Source of the DNA: Rhodobiaceae bacterium
Lineage (GTDB): Bacteria > Pseudomonadota > Alphaproteobacteria > Rhizobiales > Tepidamorphaceae
Direction: 5' to 3'
Length of the DNA stretch: 64,000 bases
Assembly (NCBI GenBank): GCA_020637855.1
Contig: JACKJR010000001.1
Location: 558,001-622,000, forward strand
Positions 43,272-51,947 of the stretch are shown one piece after another (the stretch's first letter is position 1; the number at the start of each line of letters is the position of its first letter). The position numbers and the translations under genes are program-made. The notes beneath the pieces were generated by a model. The model saw nothing but the letters and a program-made list of their open reading frames with translations. It was not told the DNA's origin and did not search any database.

Positions 43272-43362
43272 CTGGATTCCGGCTTTCGCCGGAATGACGT
43301 TGGAGTTTGGCTCCTCGGCTTCCCGCACACTCGCCGTCATTCCGGCGAAAGCCGGAATCCAG
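43272..43362. repeat. Perfect 28-bp inverted repeat pair
   Basis: The arm at 43272-43299 (CTGGATTCCGGCTTTCGCCG...) is the exact reverse complement of 43335-43362, and each arm is itself palindromic around GGCTTTCGCC. The 35-bp spacer is unique. This is a second kind of dispersed repeat, placed directly beside the first. Confidence 0.85.
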
Positions 43363-43427
43363 TCTTTACCGAGCGCAGGTCGGTCCAGGCGATATGCCAG
43401 AAGACAGACACGGGGGGATTTGCACTC

Positions 43428-43910
43428 ATGACCTCACACCTCACCATACGCCCCTTCTTTGCGGCTGACGTGGACGCGGCGCGCGCGCTGTTCCGGCACA
43501 GCATCGAGGCGCTTGCGGCTGACCACTACACCGCCGAGGAACGCGCGGCGTGGATGTCGTTCGCCGATGACCGCGAAGCCTTCGCAGCCCGGCTGTTTGC
43601 CGATTGCGCAATGGTCGCCGAAGACAACGGCAAGCTTCTCGGCTTCGCGACCCGTGACGGTGCGGTGATCGACTTTCTCTACGTTTCGCCGCATGTCGCC
43701 CGGCAGGGTGTCGCAACGGCATTGGTCGACGCGCTGGAGCGCGAGGCGGAAAAGCAGCGCATTGCCGAACTGAGCACTGAGGCAAGCCACGCCGCGAAAG
43801 TCTTCTTCGCGTCCCGCGGCTATCGCGCCGCCAGCGAGAATGTCCGCGAGCGCAACGGTGTCACGCTGCGCAACACGACGATGACGAAACACCTGGAACG
43901 CAGGGTCTGA
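43428..43910 (+). CDS. GNAT-family N-acetyltransferase
   Basis: A 160-residue protein starting at ATG 43428 after GGGGGGAT. The GNAT core is clear: the first strand LTIRPFFAADVDAARALFRH, then VAEDNGKLLGFATRD, the acetyl-CoA loop VSPHVARQGVATALVDALER, and FFASRGYRAASENV at the end. Substrate unknown. It opens a run of tightly spaced genes that ends with cimA: the next gene starts 3 nt later. Confidence 0.88.
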   Translation: MTSHLTIRPFFAADVDAARALFRHSIEALAADHYTAEERAAWMSFADDREAFAARLFADCAMVAEDNGKLLGFATRDGAVIDFLYVSPHVARQGVATALVDALEREAEKQRIAELSTEASHAAKVFFASRGYRAASENVRERNGVTLRNTTMTKHLERRV

Positions 43911-43913
43911 ACC

Positions 43914-44051
43914 ATGAGCGATGACAAGAAACCCGAAGACTGGCACGACACGCTGCCCTTTCCCCGCAGATGGATCGTTTACGCGGCGATCAAGCTCGTT
44001 GTGCTGGCACTCGTCGTCTGGCTGGCGCTGAAGTGGCAGGGGGTGCTCTAG
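43914..44051 (+). CDS. Small single-span membrane peptide (45 aa)
   Basis: This 45-residue frame begins MSDDKKPEDWHDTLPFPRRW and continues with one transmembrane helix (IKLVVLALVVWLALKWQG) before its stop. It starts 3 nt after the GNAT stop and ends 3 nt before the GFA start, so the spacing itself argues that it is real. The N-terminus is polar and Trp-containing and the hydrophobic part is short, so it is probably an inner-membrane peptide. Function unknown. Confidence 0.65.
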   Translation: MSDDKKPEDWHDTLPFPRRWIVYAAIKLVVLALVVWLALKWQGVL

Positions 44052-44054
44052 GCG

Positions 44055-44552
44055 ATGGGCACGCAAAGCTTTTCCGGCGGGTGTCAGTGCGGTGCGGTGC
44101 GCTTCAGCGTTCACGGTGAGCCGACAGATACTTCGGTCTGCTATTGCCGCATGTGCCAGAAGGCGTCCGCCAGCCAGGCGCTGGCGCTCGCGTCGGTGCG
44201 TGGCCTCAAGGTCGAATGGACACGCGGCGCGCCGTCGTGGTTTCAGAGCTCCAACCATGCCCGCCGCGCCTTCTGCGGCAGATGCGGCACGCCGCTTGGT
44301 TATGAAGCCCCCGACGGACTGGCCTTGTCGGTTCTGGCTTTCGATGAGCCTGCGCGCCTTGCGCCGACAATCGCCTATGGCGTTGAGGGCAAGCTGCCCT
44401 GGGCCGACGCGGTCCCCCATCTCCCCGAACGCCATACGATGGACGACGAGGAGGCAGCCCCCTTTCTCGCAACGCTGGTGAATTACCAGCACCCCGATCA
44501 CGACACCGAGACCTGGCCACCCCAGGGTGGTTCACCGGAGGATAGGGGATGA
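44055..44552 (+). CDS. GFA-family zinc protein (copy 1 beside pip)
   Basis: A 165-residue GFA protein. Zinc ligands are in GGCQCGAV, CYCRMCQK and FCGRCGTPL. The last segment YQHPDHDTETWPPQ is shared almost exactly with the other GFA protein of this operon at 45508, which is a close paralogue. GFA proteins may act on glutathione adducts of aldehydes, but few have been tested. It overlaps the prolyl aminopeptidase gene by 4 nt (ATGA). Confidence 0.87.
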   Translation: MGTQSFSGGCQCGAVRFSVHGEPTDTSVCYCRMCQKASASQALALASVRGLKVEWTRGAPSWFQSSNHARRAFCGRCGTPLGYEAPDGLALSVLAFDEPARLAPTIAYGVEGKLPWADAVPHLPERHTMDDEEAAPFLATLVNYQHPDHDTETWPPQGGSPEDRG

Positions 44553-45511
44553 TCATGCTGCGCGGCCTTTATCCGGAAATCGAACCCTTCGATTCAGGTC
44601 ACCTCGATGTCGGCGACGGCCACAAGATTTATTGGGAACGCTCGGGTACGAAGGGCGCCAGGCCGGCTGTCTTCCTGCATGGCGGGCCGGGCGGAACGAT
44701 TTCGCCGGTGCACCGCAGGCTGTTCGATCCGGAGCTCTATGACGTGATCCTGTTCGACCAGCGCGGCTGCGGGAAGTCGATGCCGCATGCTTCCCTTGAG
44801 AACAACACAACATGGCATCTCGTCGCCGACATCGAACGCTTGCGCGAAATGATCGGCGCCGACAAATGGCTTGTCTTCGGCGGCTCGTGGGGCTCGACGC
44901 TGGCGCTGGCTTATGCCGAGACGCATTCCGACCGCGTCAGCGAGATCGTGCTGCGCGGCATCTACACGCTTACCCGCCCGGAGCTGGAGTGGTATTACCA
45001 GTTCGGCGTGTCGCAGATGTTCCCGGACAAATGGGAGCGCTTCGTCGCGCCGATCCCCGAAGACGAACGCCACGACATGATGGCCGCTTATTACAGGCGG
45101 CTGACGGGCGATGACCGCGCCGAGCAGATCAGGTGCGCGAAGGCCTGGAGCATGTGGGAAGGCGAGACGATCACGCTGCTGCCGGAACCCTCCACCAGCG
45201 ATGTTTTCGGCGAGGAGGACTATGCCATCGCCTTCGCCCGGCTGGAGACGCACTACTTCGTCCACGGCGGTTGGCTGGAGGATGACCAGCTCATCCGCGA
45301 TGTGCACAAACTGCACGCCATCCCCGGCACCATCGTGCACGGGCGTTACGACATGCCGTGCCCGGCGCATTTCGCCTGGAGGCTGCACAAGGCCTGGCCG
45401 CAGGCTGATTTCCGTCTGGTCGAGGGGGCGGGGCATGCCTTCTCCGAACCCGGCATCCTCGATCAGCTGATCCGCGCAACAGACCGCTACGCGGGCAAGG
45501 AGGCAGTATGA
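44549..45511 (+). CDS. pip: Prolyl aminopeptidase
   Basis: This 320-residue alpha/beta hydrolase removes N-terminal proline from peptides. It has the oxyanion motif HGGPGGTISP, the nucleophile elbow GGSWGSTLAL (Ser113) and the C-terminal His in GAGHAFSEP; FDQRGCGKSMPH and YDMPCPAHFAWRLHKAWP fit the family. It starts in an ATGA overlap with one GFA gene and ends in an ATGA overlap with the other, so the three are translationally coupled. Confidence 0.92.
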   Translation: MIMLRGLYPEIEPFDSGHLDVGDGHKIYWERSGTKGARPAVFLHGGPGGTISPVHRRLFDPELYDVILFDQRGCGKSMPHASLENNTTWHLVADIERLREMIGADKWLVFGGSWGSTLALAYAETHSDRVSEIVLRGIYTLTRPELEWYYQFGVSQMFPDKWERFVAPIPEDERHDMMAAYYRRLTGDDRAEQIRCAKAWSMWEGETITLLPEPSTSDVFGEEDYAIAFARLETHYFVHGGWLEDDQLIRDVHKLHAIPGTIVHGRYDMPCPAHFAWRLHKAWPQADFRLVEGAGHAFSEPGILDQLIRATDRYAGKEAV

Positions 45512-45993
45512 GCACGAAGATAACAGGCGGTTGCCAGTGCGGCGCGGTGCGTTACCGCACCGAGAGCCTTGGCCGCCCGTCGATCTGCCACTGCCGCATG
45601 TGCCAGAAGGCGTTCGGCGCGTTTTACGGTCCGCTGGTGACAGCGCATGGGCTGGAATGGACGCGCGGCGAACCGAAATGGTTTCAGAGCTCCAACAAGG
45701 TGCGGCGCGGTTTCTGCGAAGCGTGCGGTACGCCGCTGACCTTCGATTATGGCGGGCCGGTCGAGGTTTCCATCGGCTCGCTGGACGACCCAACGCTCGG
45801 TGCGCCGGCGGTTCAGGTGAACGCCGATCCGCGCCTGCCTTTTGTCGATCATCTTGCCGAACTACCGATCCGCAAACCCGATGACGAGCCGAAGATTACC
45901 GAGTTCATGAAAACGGTCGTCAGCTACCAGCATCCCGACCACGACACCGACACATGGCCGCCCGAGGACGGACGGCCGGAGGAAGACCGATGA
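45508..45993 (+). CDS. GFA-family zinc protein (copy 2 beside pip)
   Basis: A 161-residue protein with the zinc cysteines of GGCQCGAV, CHCRMCQK and FCEACGTPL. It is a clear paralogue of the 44055 protein; both carry RMCQK, EWTRG, WFQSSN, a Cys-GTPL segment and the tail YQHPDHDT-TWPP. The pair likely arose by tandem duplication, with pip now between them. The gene overlaps cimA by 4 nt (ATGA). Confidence 0.87.
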   Translation: MSTKITGGCQCGAVRYRTESLGRPSICHCRMCQKAFGAFYGPLVTAHGLEWTRGEPKWFQSSNKVRRGFCEACGTPLTFDYGGPVEVSIGSLDDPTLGAPAVQVNADPRLPFVDHLAELPIRKPDDEPKITEFMKTVVSYQHPDHDTDTWPPEDGRPEEDR

Positions 45994-47600
45994 GCGCTGA
46001 ACGCATCTATCTGTTCGACACCACGCTGAGAGACGGGGCGCAGACCCCCGGCATCGATTTCTCACTGGAAGACAAGGTGCAGATCATCGCGTTGCTGGAA
46101 CGTCTCGGCATCGACTATGTCGAGGGCGGCTATCCCGGCGCGAACCCGCTCGACACCGCGTTGTTCTCCAAAAAACGCGCAAAGAGTGCGAAACTCACAG
46201 CCTTCGGCATGACCAAGCGGGCAGGGCGGTCGGTGGAGAACGATCCCGGCCTTGCCGCTGTACTGGAGGCTGAGGCCGATGCGGTCTGTCTCGTCGCCAA
46301 GTCATGGGACTTCCACGTCCGCGTCGCGCTCGGCACCACCAACGAAGAGAACCTCAAGTCGATCTCCCAGTCCGTCGAGGCCATCGTCGCCAAGGGCCGC
46401 GAGGCGATGATCGACTGCGAACATTTTTTCGACGGCTACAAGGCCAACCCGGACTACGCGATTGCTTGCGCCAAAGCCGCCTATGACGCCGGTGCGCGAT
46501 GGGTCGTGCTGTGCGACACCAATGGCGGCACATTGCCTGAAGAAGTGAAGCAGATCGTCACGGCCGTCTGCCAGCATGTGCCCGGCACCCATGTCGGCAT
46601 CCACACCCATGACGACACCGGCCACGCGATCGCCAATTCCCTTGCCGCGATCGAAGCCGGTGCGCGTCAGGTGCAGGGCACGCTCAACGGCATCGGCGAG
46701 CGCTGCGGCAACGCCAACCTGATCTCGCTGATTCCGACGCTGATACTGAAACCATCTTACGCGGAGCGCTTCGAGCTTGGCGTCACGCCTGACCAGCTCG
46801 CGCATGTTTCGCAGGTCAGCCACACCTTCGACGAGATGCTGAACCGTGCGCCGAACCGTCAGGCGCCCTATGTCGGCGAAAGCGCCTTTGCCACAAAGGC
46901 GGGAATTCATGCCTCCGCGATCGCCAAGGACCCGACGACCTACGAGCACGTTAACCCGGAAACCGTCGGCAATTACCGCCGGCTGCTGGTATCCGATCAG
47001 GCTGGCAAGTCGAACCTGATCGCGGAACTGAGCCGCCTCGGGATCGAGGTGTCCAAGGACGATCCGCGTCTCACGTCATTGCTGGAAACCGTCAAGGAGC
47101 GCGAGGCCAAGGGCTGGGCCTATGAGGCGGCGGACGCGTCGTTCTCGCTGCTGGCGCGCCGCAGGCTCGGCCAGTTGCCGCGTTTCTTCGACGTGCAGGG
47201 CTTCCGCGTCATGGTCGAGCGCCGCTTCAACGCGGTCGGTGAACTGATCACCGTGTCGGAAGCGGTGGTGCGGGTAGAGGTCGACGGCGAGACGCTGATG
47301 TCGGTGGGCGAGGGCAACGGTCCCGTCAACGCGCTCGACATGGCGCTGCGCAAGGACCTTGGCCGCTACCAGCGCTTTATCGAGGACCTGGAACTTGCCG
47401 ACTACAAGGTGCGTATCCTCGATGGCGGCACGGGAGCGACGACACGCGTGCTGATCGAAAGCCGCGACGGCGAGGGTAACCGCTGGACCACGGTCGGTGT
47501 GTCGTCGAATATCGTCGACGCCTCGTTTCAGGCGCTGATCGATTCCATCACCTACAAGCTGGTGCGCGACGGCGCCGCGCCCGCGATGGCAGCCGCTTAG
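45990..47600 (+). CDS. cimA: (R)-citramalate synthase
   Basis: A 536-residue enzyme of the isopropylmalate/citramalate synthase family. LFDTTLRDGAQTPGIDFS and DYVEGGYPGANPLDTALF are typical of CimA rather than LeuA. The metal site HTHDDTGHAIANS is present, and a C-terminal regulatory (LeuA-dimer) domain follows (ATTRVLIESRDGEGNRWTTV). It condenses pyruvate and acetyl-CoA for threonine-independent isoleucine synthesis. It is the last gene of the GNAT-GFA-pip-GFA-cimA run and has GGAGGAAG upstream. Confidence 0.9.
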   Translation: MSAERIYLFDTTLRDGAQTPGIDFSLEDKVQIIALLERLGIDYVEGGYPGANPLDTALFSKKRAKSAKLTAFGMTKRAGRSVENDPGLAAVLEAEADAVCLVAKSWDFHVRVALGTTNEENLKSISQSVEAIVAKGREAMIDCEHFFDGYKANPDYAIACAKAAYDAGARWVVLCDTNGGTLPEEVKQIVTAVCQHVPGTHVGIHTHDDTGHAIANSLAAIEAGARQVQGTLNGIGERCGNANLISLIPTLILKPSYAERFELGVTPDQLAHVSQVSHTFDEMLNRAPNRQAPYVGESAFATKAGIHASAIAKDPTTYEHVNPETVGNYRRLLVSDQAGKSNLIAELSRLGIEVSKDDPRLTSLLETVKEREAKGWAYEAADASFSLLARRRLGQLPRFFDVQGFRVMVERRFNAVGELITVSEAVVRVEVDGETLMSVGEGNGPVNALDMALRKDLGRYQRFIEDLELADYKVRILDGGTGATTRVLIESRDGEGNRWTTVGVSSNIVDASFQALIDSITYKLVRDGAAPAMAAA

Positions 47601-47914
47601 TTATCGCTCACGGCAGTTTCACTTCGTTCAACGCCTCCGCGGGGGCGCCGGAAAGCCGGCGGCGCATGGTCGGGCTTGCCAATCCTTCGGATTGGTTTGT
47701 GCCTCGAACACGCGGTGAGTTCAGCCATATCATCGTTAGTACTGCGCGACCGGCCGGTCAGGCCGCGCCCGCGCAAGGCCCGAGCGCAGCGAGGAATAGC
47801 CGTGAGCGAAAGGATGCGCCCCGGCGCGAATGGCTGTCATGACGTGAATGCGTTGGCATTTGCCGGCGGATTGCGGGCATATGGCGAAGAGCCGATCCCG
47901 CTTCCGGAAGCCTC
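47601..47914. other. Intergenic gap with a terminator-like hairpin
   Basis: CCAATCC/GGATTGG pair around TTC at 47679-47695 and are followed by TTTGT, a weak candidate terminator for the cimA run. The rest, up to the rarD start, shows no gene I can support. Confidence 0.45.
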
Positions 47915-48826
47915 ATGACCGCCGCATCGCATTCTGACACCCGAGTCGGGTTCTTCTTCACGCTTGGTGCGTATGTCACGTGGGGTCTGATGCCGCTTTA
48001 CTTGAAGCTGCTCGACCATATTCCGGTGACCGAAGTCCTGGCGCACCGGGTCATCTGGTCGGTTCCCGTGGCCGCCATGGTCCCGGTCATGCTTGGCCGG
48101 ATCCGCGAGTTGCGTGAGGCGCTCACCAGCCCGCGCATGCTGGGAATGGCCCTTTTGGGTGCGACGCTGATCTCGATCAATTCGGGCACGTATTTCTGGG
48201 CCGTCAGCGTCAACCGCACGATCGAGGGCGCGCTGGGTTTTTATATCAACCCGCTATTCAGCGTGCTGCTCGGGGCTGTCGTTCTCAAGGAGCGGCTGAC
48301 ACGCGCTCAGGTGCTGGCACTAGGTCTTGCCGCACTTGCGGTCGCCATCATCACATGGGATGCGGGTGGTCTGCCCTGGGCGGCAATCCTGATTGCTGCG
48401 GCCTGGGGGCTCTATGCGCTGTGCCGGCGCATGCTGCCCATCGGCCCGAACCAGGGCTTCTTGCTCGAGGTGCTCATCCTCAGTCCCATCGCTCTTGCCT
48501 GGATTGGTGTTCTCGTCAGCCGTGGCGAAAGTCATTTCGGGCCGACCGGGCTGGCGGATATCGCCTTGCTGCTCGGCATCGGCGTTGTTACTGCGGTCCC
48601 GTTGATCATGTTTGCCAATGGCGCAAAAGGCCTGCGCCTTTCGACACTCGGCATCATGCAGTTTCTGGTGCCGACAATGGTGTTTCTGGTTGCCGTTCTG
48701 GTCTTCCGCGAGCCGTTTTCGCCGGCACGGGCAATCGGCTTCGTTTTCATCTGGACGGCTGTGGCAATCTATTCATGGCCGCTGATCAGAGACCTGCGCG
48801 CTTCGCGCGTCAGTGAAGCATCATAG
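47915..48826 (+). CDS. rarD: EamA-family transporter RarD
   Basis: This 303-residue ten-helix DMT-superfamily protein matches RarD: GFFFTLGAYVTWGLMPLYLK at the start, VTEVLAHRVIWSVP, LISINSGTYFWAVSVNRTIE and GALGFYINPLFSVLLGAVVL in the first half, and a similar second half. RarD was named from chloramphenicol sensitivity, and its true substrate is not known. It overlaps the end of the convergent membrane protein by 17 nt. Confidence 0.88.
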   Translation: MTAASHSDTRVGFFFTLGAYVTWGLMPLYLKLLDHIPVTEVLAHRVIWSVPVAAMVPVMLGRIRELREALTSPRMLGMALLGATLISINSGTYFWAVSVNRTIEGALGFYINPLFSVLLGAVVLKERLTRAQVLALGLAALAVAIITWDAGGLPWAAILIAAAWGLYALCRRMLPIGPNQGFLLEVLILSPIALAWIGVLVSRGESHFGPTGLADIALLLGIGVVTAVPLIMFANGAKGLRLSTLGIMQFLVPTMVFLVAVLVFREPFSPARAIGFVFIWTAVAIYSWPLIRDLRASRVSEAS

Positions 48827-49400
48827 AAAAATACAAAGGCACCAGCACATAGGTCGACGCGGCGATGCCGAGCGTTGCCCGCACCCACGGGCTCGAGAAG
48901 CGTTTCCAGACGATCGCCGCCAGAACGAGCGCGAAGGCGATTTCCGCCTTCGAGACCCAGTCGCCGTAGTGACGATGGTCCCAGTAGGACAGCGGCGAGT
49001 GGAACGTCCAGTCGCTCAGCGGCCAGAAATGCGGATGTGCGTCGTCCACATGAACCGGAAAATCGCACGCGATGTGCAGCAGGATCGCCATGCAGAAGAC
49101 GGCGAGCGGCCAGAGCCGTGAGCCGTTTTTGAACGCGCCGGCCAGCGCTAGTACAGCGAGCAGCCCGCCGAAGATCGGCATCGAATGCCCGAAAGCAACG
49201 AGGGTTTGCCATGGCGGTTGCCAGTAGATTTCCCGCCACACCGTGTGCTCGGAAATTCCGGCGATCTTGCTGTAGGCCCACAGCGCGTAAATGCCGAGGT
49301 CGGGAAACAGGCCGCCAATGAAGGCGGCTGCATTGACGCGCGGCTGGCCGGGCCTGGCGAAGACGGCGACGGCGACCAGCATGTGCGTCGGCGTATTCAT
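48810..49400 (-). CDS. Membrane protein of the YdjM/DUF457-like hydrolase type
   Basis: A 196-residue protein with several transmembrane helices and a His/Asp-rich pattern: NTPTHMLVAVAVF at the start, FGHSMPIF, LLHIACDFPVHVDDAHPHFW and WTFHSPLSYWDHRHYGDW. These features fit the membrane-bound metal-dependent hydrolase group (YdjM/DUF457). Substrate unknown. It lies 6 nt after the LOG-family gene, so the two probably share a transcript, and its end overlaps rarD. Confidence 0.7.
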   Translation of the reverse strand: MNTPTHMLVAVAVFARPGQPRVNAAAFIGGLFPDLGIYALWAYSKIAGISEHTVWREIYWQPPWQTLVAFGHSMPIFGGLLAVLALAGAFKNGSRLWPLAVFCMAILLHIACDFPVHVDDAHPHFWPLSDWTFHSPLSYWDHRHYGDWVSKAEIAFALVLAAIVWKRFSSPWVRATLGIAASTYVLVPLYFSMMLH

Positions 49401-49406
49401 CCGGGC

Positions 49407-50006
49407 CTACAACTTGCCGATCAGCGCGCCATTGTCGGAGCCGTCCTTGCGCCGGTCGAGCTCGGCATGAATCAGCGGCAGGATGTCTTCCGCCTCCGAC
49501 GCGACCTGATAGGTCGCCATCAGGCCGGGGCGGATGAAGCCTTCCCGCTCCATCTCGTTCAGCAGCCCCAGAAGAGGCTCCCAGAAACCATCGATATTGG
49601 CGATGATCACCGGCTTGGTGTGTTGGCCGAGCTGGCCCCATGTGAGCATCTCGACAAGCTCTTCCAGCGTTCCGATCCCGCCGGGCAGGGCAACGAAGGC
49701 GTCGGCGTTTTCGAACATCAGCCGCTTGCGGTGATGCATGTCCTCGGTGACGATCAGGTCCTGCACATCGCGCAGCATGTGTTCGCGTGATTTCAGGAAT
49801 TCCGGAATGATGCCGAGAACCTCGCCGCCGCTTTCCAGCACGGCGCGCGCCACGGTTCCCATAAGGCCAAGCCCGCCGCCGCCATAGACGAGGCGGACGT
49901 CATTGTCGGCGAGCAGTGCGCCGAATCGCCGCGCGGCATCCGCGTAGGCGGGGTTTTCACCTGCCCCTGAGCCGCAATAGACACAAATGCTTCGTATATC
50001 GCTCAT
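49407..50006 (-). CDS. LOG family protein (cytokinin riboside 5'-monophosphate phosphoribohydrolase type)
   Basis: A 199-residue Rossmann protein starting at MSDIRSICVYCGSG. The nucleotide loop VYGGGGLGLMGTVA and the catalytic PGGIGTLEELVEMLTW define the LOG/TIGR00730 family. LOG enzymes split cytokinin or purine nucleoside monophosphates; in bacteria the role is often just nucleotide clean-up. Upstream ATG codons would add a poorly conserved stretch. It is followed by the membrane hydrolase-like gene. Confidence 0.92.
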   Translation of the reverse strand: MSDIRSICVYCGSGAGENPAYADAARRFGALLADNDVRLVYGGGGLGLMGTVARAVLESGGEVLGIIPEFLKSREHMLRDVQDLIVTEDMHHRKRLMFENADAFVALPGGIGTLEELVEMLTWGQLGQHTKPVIIANIDGFWEPLLGLLNEMEREGFIRPGLMATYQVASEAEDILPLIHAELDRRKDGSDNGALIGKL

Positions 50007-50180
50007 AAAAAAGTCGGTTTCCCTTCCCAATACCGCTTGCAAAGCGTGACATGGCGCAGTGCAGCAAGTAGTTTTTGTTTCAAGGGTCTCGACCCTACAA
50101 GGATTCCAAGACCGCGTGATGGTCAAGAGCTTTCACGCGGCAAACATTGTACGCCAGCGATTGGCGGCGAAAGGTTCAAT

Positions 50181-51842
50181 ATGGCGACATCGACCCAGCT
50201 TCGGGGGTTCTTTCTGGCACTCGGCCTTGGTGCGGTAGCACTTGCCGGTTATCTGCTCTACCAGCAGAATCAGCAAAAGGCCGCAGACGGGCCCGCGGTT
50301 GCCGGAGATCAGCAGCAGCCGGGCACTGGCGATGGGCAGCAGGCTTCTGCTGACAAGCCGGGCGATACGCCGGCCGCGGCGCCTTCCGAGCCGGCCGTGG
50401 CGGATGCCCTGCCTCCCGAACTCGACATCGTGCGCGTCGAACCGGACGGGAGCATGGTTGTCGCCGGCCGAGCGGGCGCCGGCAATACGATCGAGATCAT
50501 TCTTGACGACAAGATCGCCGAGACCCTGACCGCCGATGCCGCTGGCGAATTCGCTACCGTGCTCGATGGCCCGCTGTCGGCGGGCGCGCATACGCTGTCT
50601 TTGATCGCGCGCAACGAGGCAGGCGTCGGCATCACCGGCAAGCAAACGGTGGCAATCGAGATACCCGGCGACGGCAAGGCGCCGCTCGTCGTCGTTCAGG
50701 ATGAGAACAAGCCGCCGCAGATCGTGCAGGCGCCCGAGCCCGATCAGCCGGCTTCGGGAGGAGATGGCTCCGGCAGTGGAACACAAGTTGCGGCCGCTCC
50801 ACCGCCGAGTGAGCCCGCCGGTGGTTCGGATCAACCTGCCGGCGACAATGCTGGATCTGCCGACCAGCCGGCCACGGATGGTGCCGGCAGTGGTGACGCG
50901 TCTGCCGGTCAGGCTTCTGCGCCGGAAGTCTACATTCGCGCCTTCGAGGTCTCACCCGCCGACGGCAATGGCAACAACGAGCTTGCTCTCGTTGGCGAAG
51001 CGCCTGCCGGTGCTCTGCTGCGCGTCTATGTCGACGATGAACATGCAGGCGACACCAAGGCCGATGACGGCGGCCGCTGGGAACTCATGGTAACGCGTGC
51101 CATTGCGCCGGGCCGTCACACGGTGCGCGCCGATATGCTCGATGACGCTGCCAAGGTCATCGCCCGCGCCCAGGTCAAGTTCGACCGCGTCGAACTGGTT
51201 GCCAAGGACGAGCCGGACCAGCCCGCCGACGGCGGCAGCGTGAACCTTGCTTCCGTACCTCCTGCTGCCGGTGCTCCTGCCACGGATACACCCCCGGCCT
51301 CCGGAGAGCCCGGCACGTCGTCTGATGGCGGCAGCAATGCTATGGCGTCAGCCCCGGACGCACCCGCTGGCGGTGATGCCAATGGCTCTGCTCCGGCTGT
51401 CCAGGCTCCGCCGCCCGCACCCACGATGCCCGGTACCGATGCAGGGTCTGACGGTTCTTCTGGCTCCAGCGGTTCTGCACCTGCGGATGCGCCCGCATCG
51501 GGCAGTGCGCCGCCGCCTGCCTCCGAGCCGGCCGCGCCTGCGGATGGCGGTACGAACGTAGCCAGCGCGCCGCCGCCCGGCGGCAGCTCTGCCGCAGATG
51601 CGCCGGCAGCGCCATCCTCGCCCTCCACCGGCGGGGATACGGGCAATGGTTCCACCGGGAAGGCGCCGCGTGTCGAAATCGAGCGTGGCGATGCGTTGTG
51701 GCGGATTGCGCGGAAGATTTATGGCCGTGGTGTCCAATACACGCTGATCTTCGAAGCCAACCGCAACCAGATCAACGATCCCAATCTAATCTTCCCGGGC
51801 CAGGTCTTCACCATCCCGGTGGTTGAGGGCGAGCAGAACTGA
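50181..51842 (+). CDS. Large LysM-domain protein with Ig-like repeats
   Basis: A 553-residue envelope protein. Residues of about 8-28 form a membrane anchor (FFLALGLGAVALAGYLLY). A Pro/Ala/Gln linker leads to two Ig/Ig-like segments (SMVVAGRAGAGNTIEIIL... and ELALVGEAPAGALLRVYV...), separated and followed by long low-complexity Ser/Ala/Pro/Gly/Asp tracts. A C-terminal LysM domain (GDALWRIARKIYGRGVQYT, PNLIFPGQVFTIP) binds peptidoglycan. Start ATG 50181 follows AAAGG. It could link the inner membrane to the wall. Many proteins with this layout exist in Hyphomicrobiales. Confidence 0.82.
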   Translation: MATSTQLRGFFLALGLGAVALAGYLLYQQNQQKAADGPAVAGDQQQPGTGDGQQASADKPGDTPAAAPSEPAVADALPPELDIVRVEPDGSMVVAGRAGAGNTIEIILDDKIAETLTADAAGEFATVLDGPLSAGAHTLSLIARNEAGVGITGKQTVAIEIPGDGKAPLVVVQDENKPPQIVQAPEPDQPASGGDGSGSGTQVAAAPPPSEPAGGSDQPAGDNAGSADQPATDGAGSGDASAGQASAPEVYIRAFEVSPADGNGNNELALVGEAPAGALLRVYVDDEHAGDTKADDGGRWELMVTRAIAPGRHTVRADMLDDAAKVIARAQVKFDRVELVAKDEPDQPADGGSVNLASVPPAAGAPATDTPPASGEPGTSSDGGSNAMASAPDAPAGGDANGSAPAVQAPPPAPTMPGTDAGSDGSSGSSGSAPADAPASGSAPPPASEPAAPADGGTNVASAPPPGGSSAADAPAAPSSPSTGGDTGNGSTGKAPRVEIERGDALWRIARKIYGRGVQYTLIFEANRNQINDPNLIFPGQVFTIPVVEGEQN

Positions 51843-51947
51843 ACTATCTTTGCGGACATCTATCCGCATGGCCGTGACCGCAGCAGCCTGAAAGGGCCGC
51901 TGCGGCTTTTGGCCGTTTGATCCACTGATCCGTTCCCGGGAACACGC

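Noticed and set aside
43152..43362. CRISPR array or IS element
   Set aside because: The repeats are paired and inverted rather than evenly spaced direct repeats, and no transposase or cas gene is nearby.
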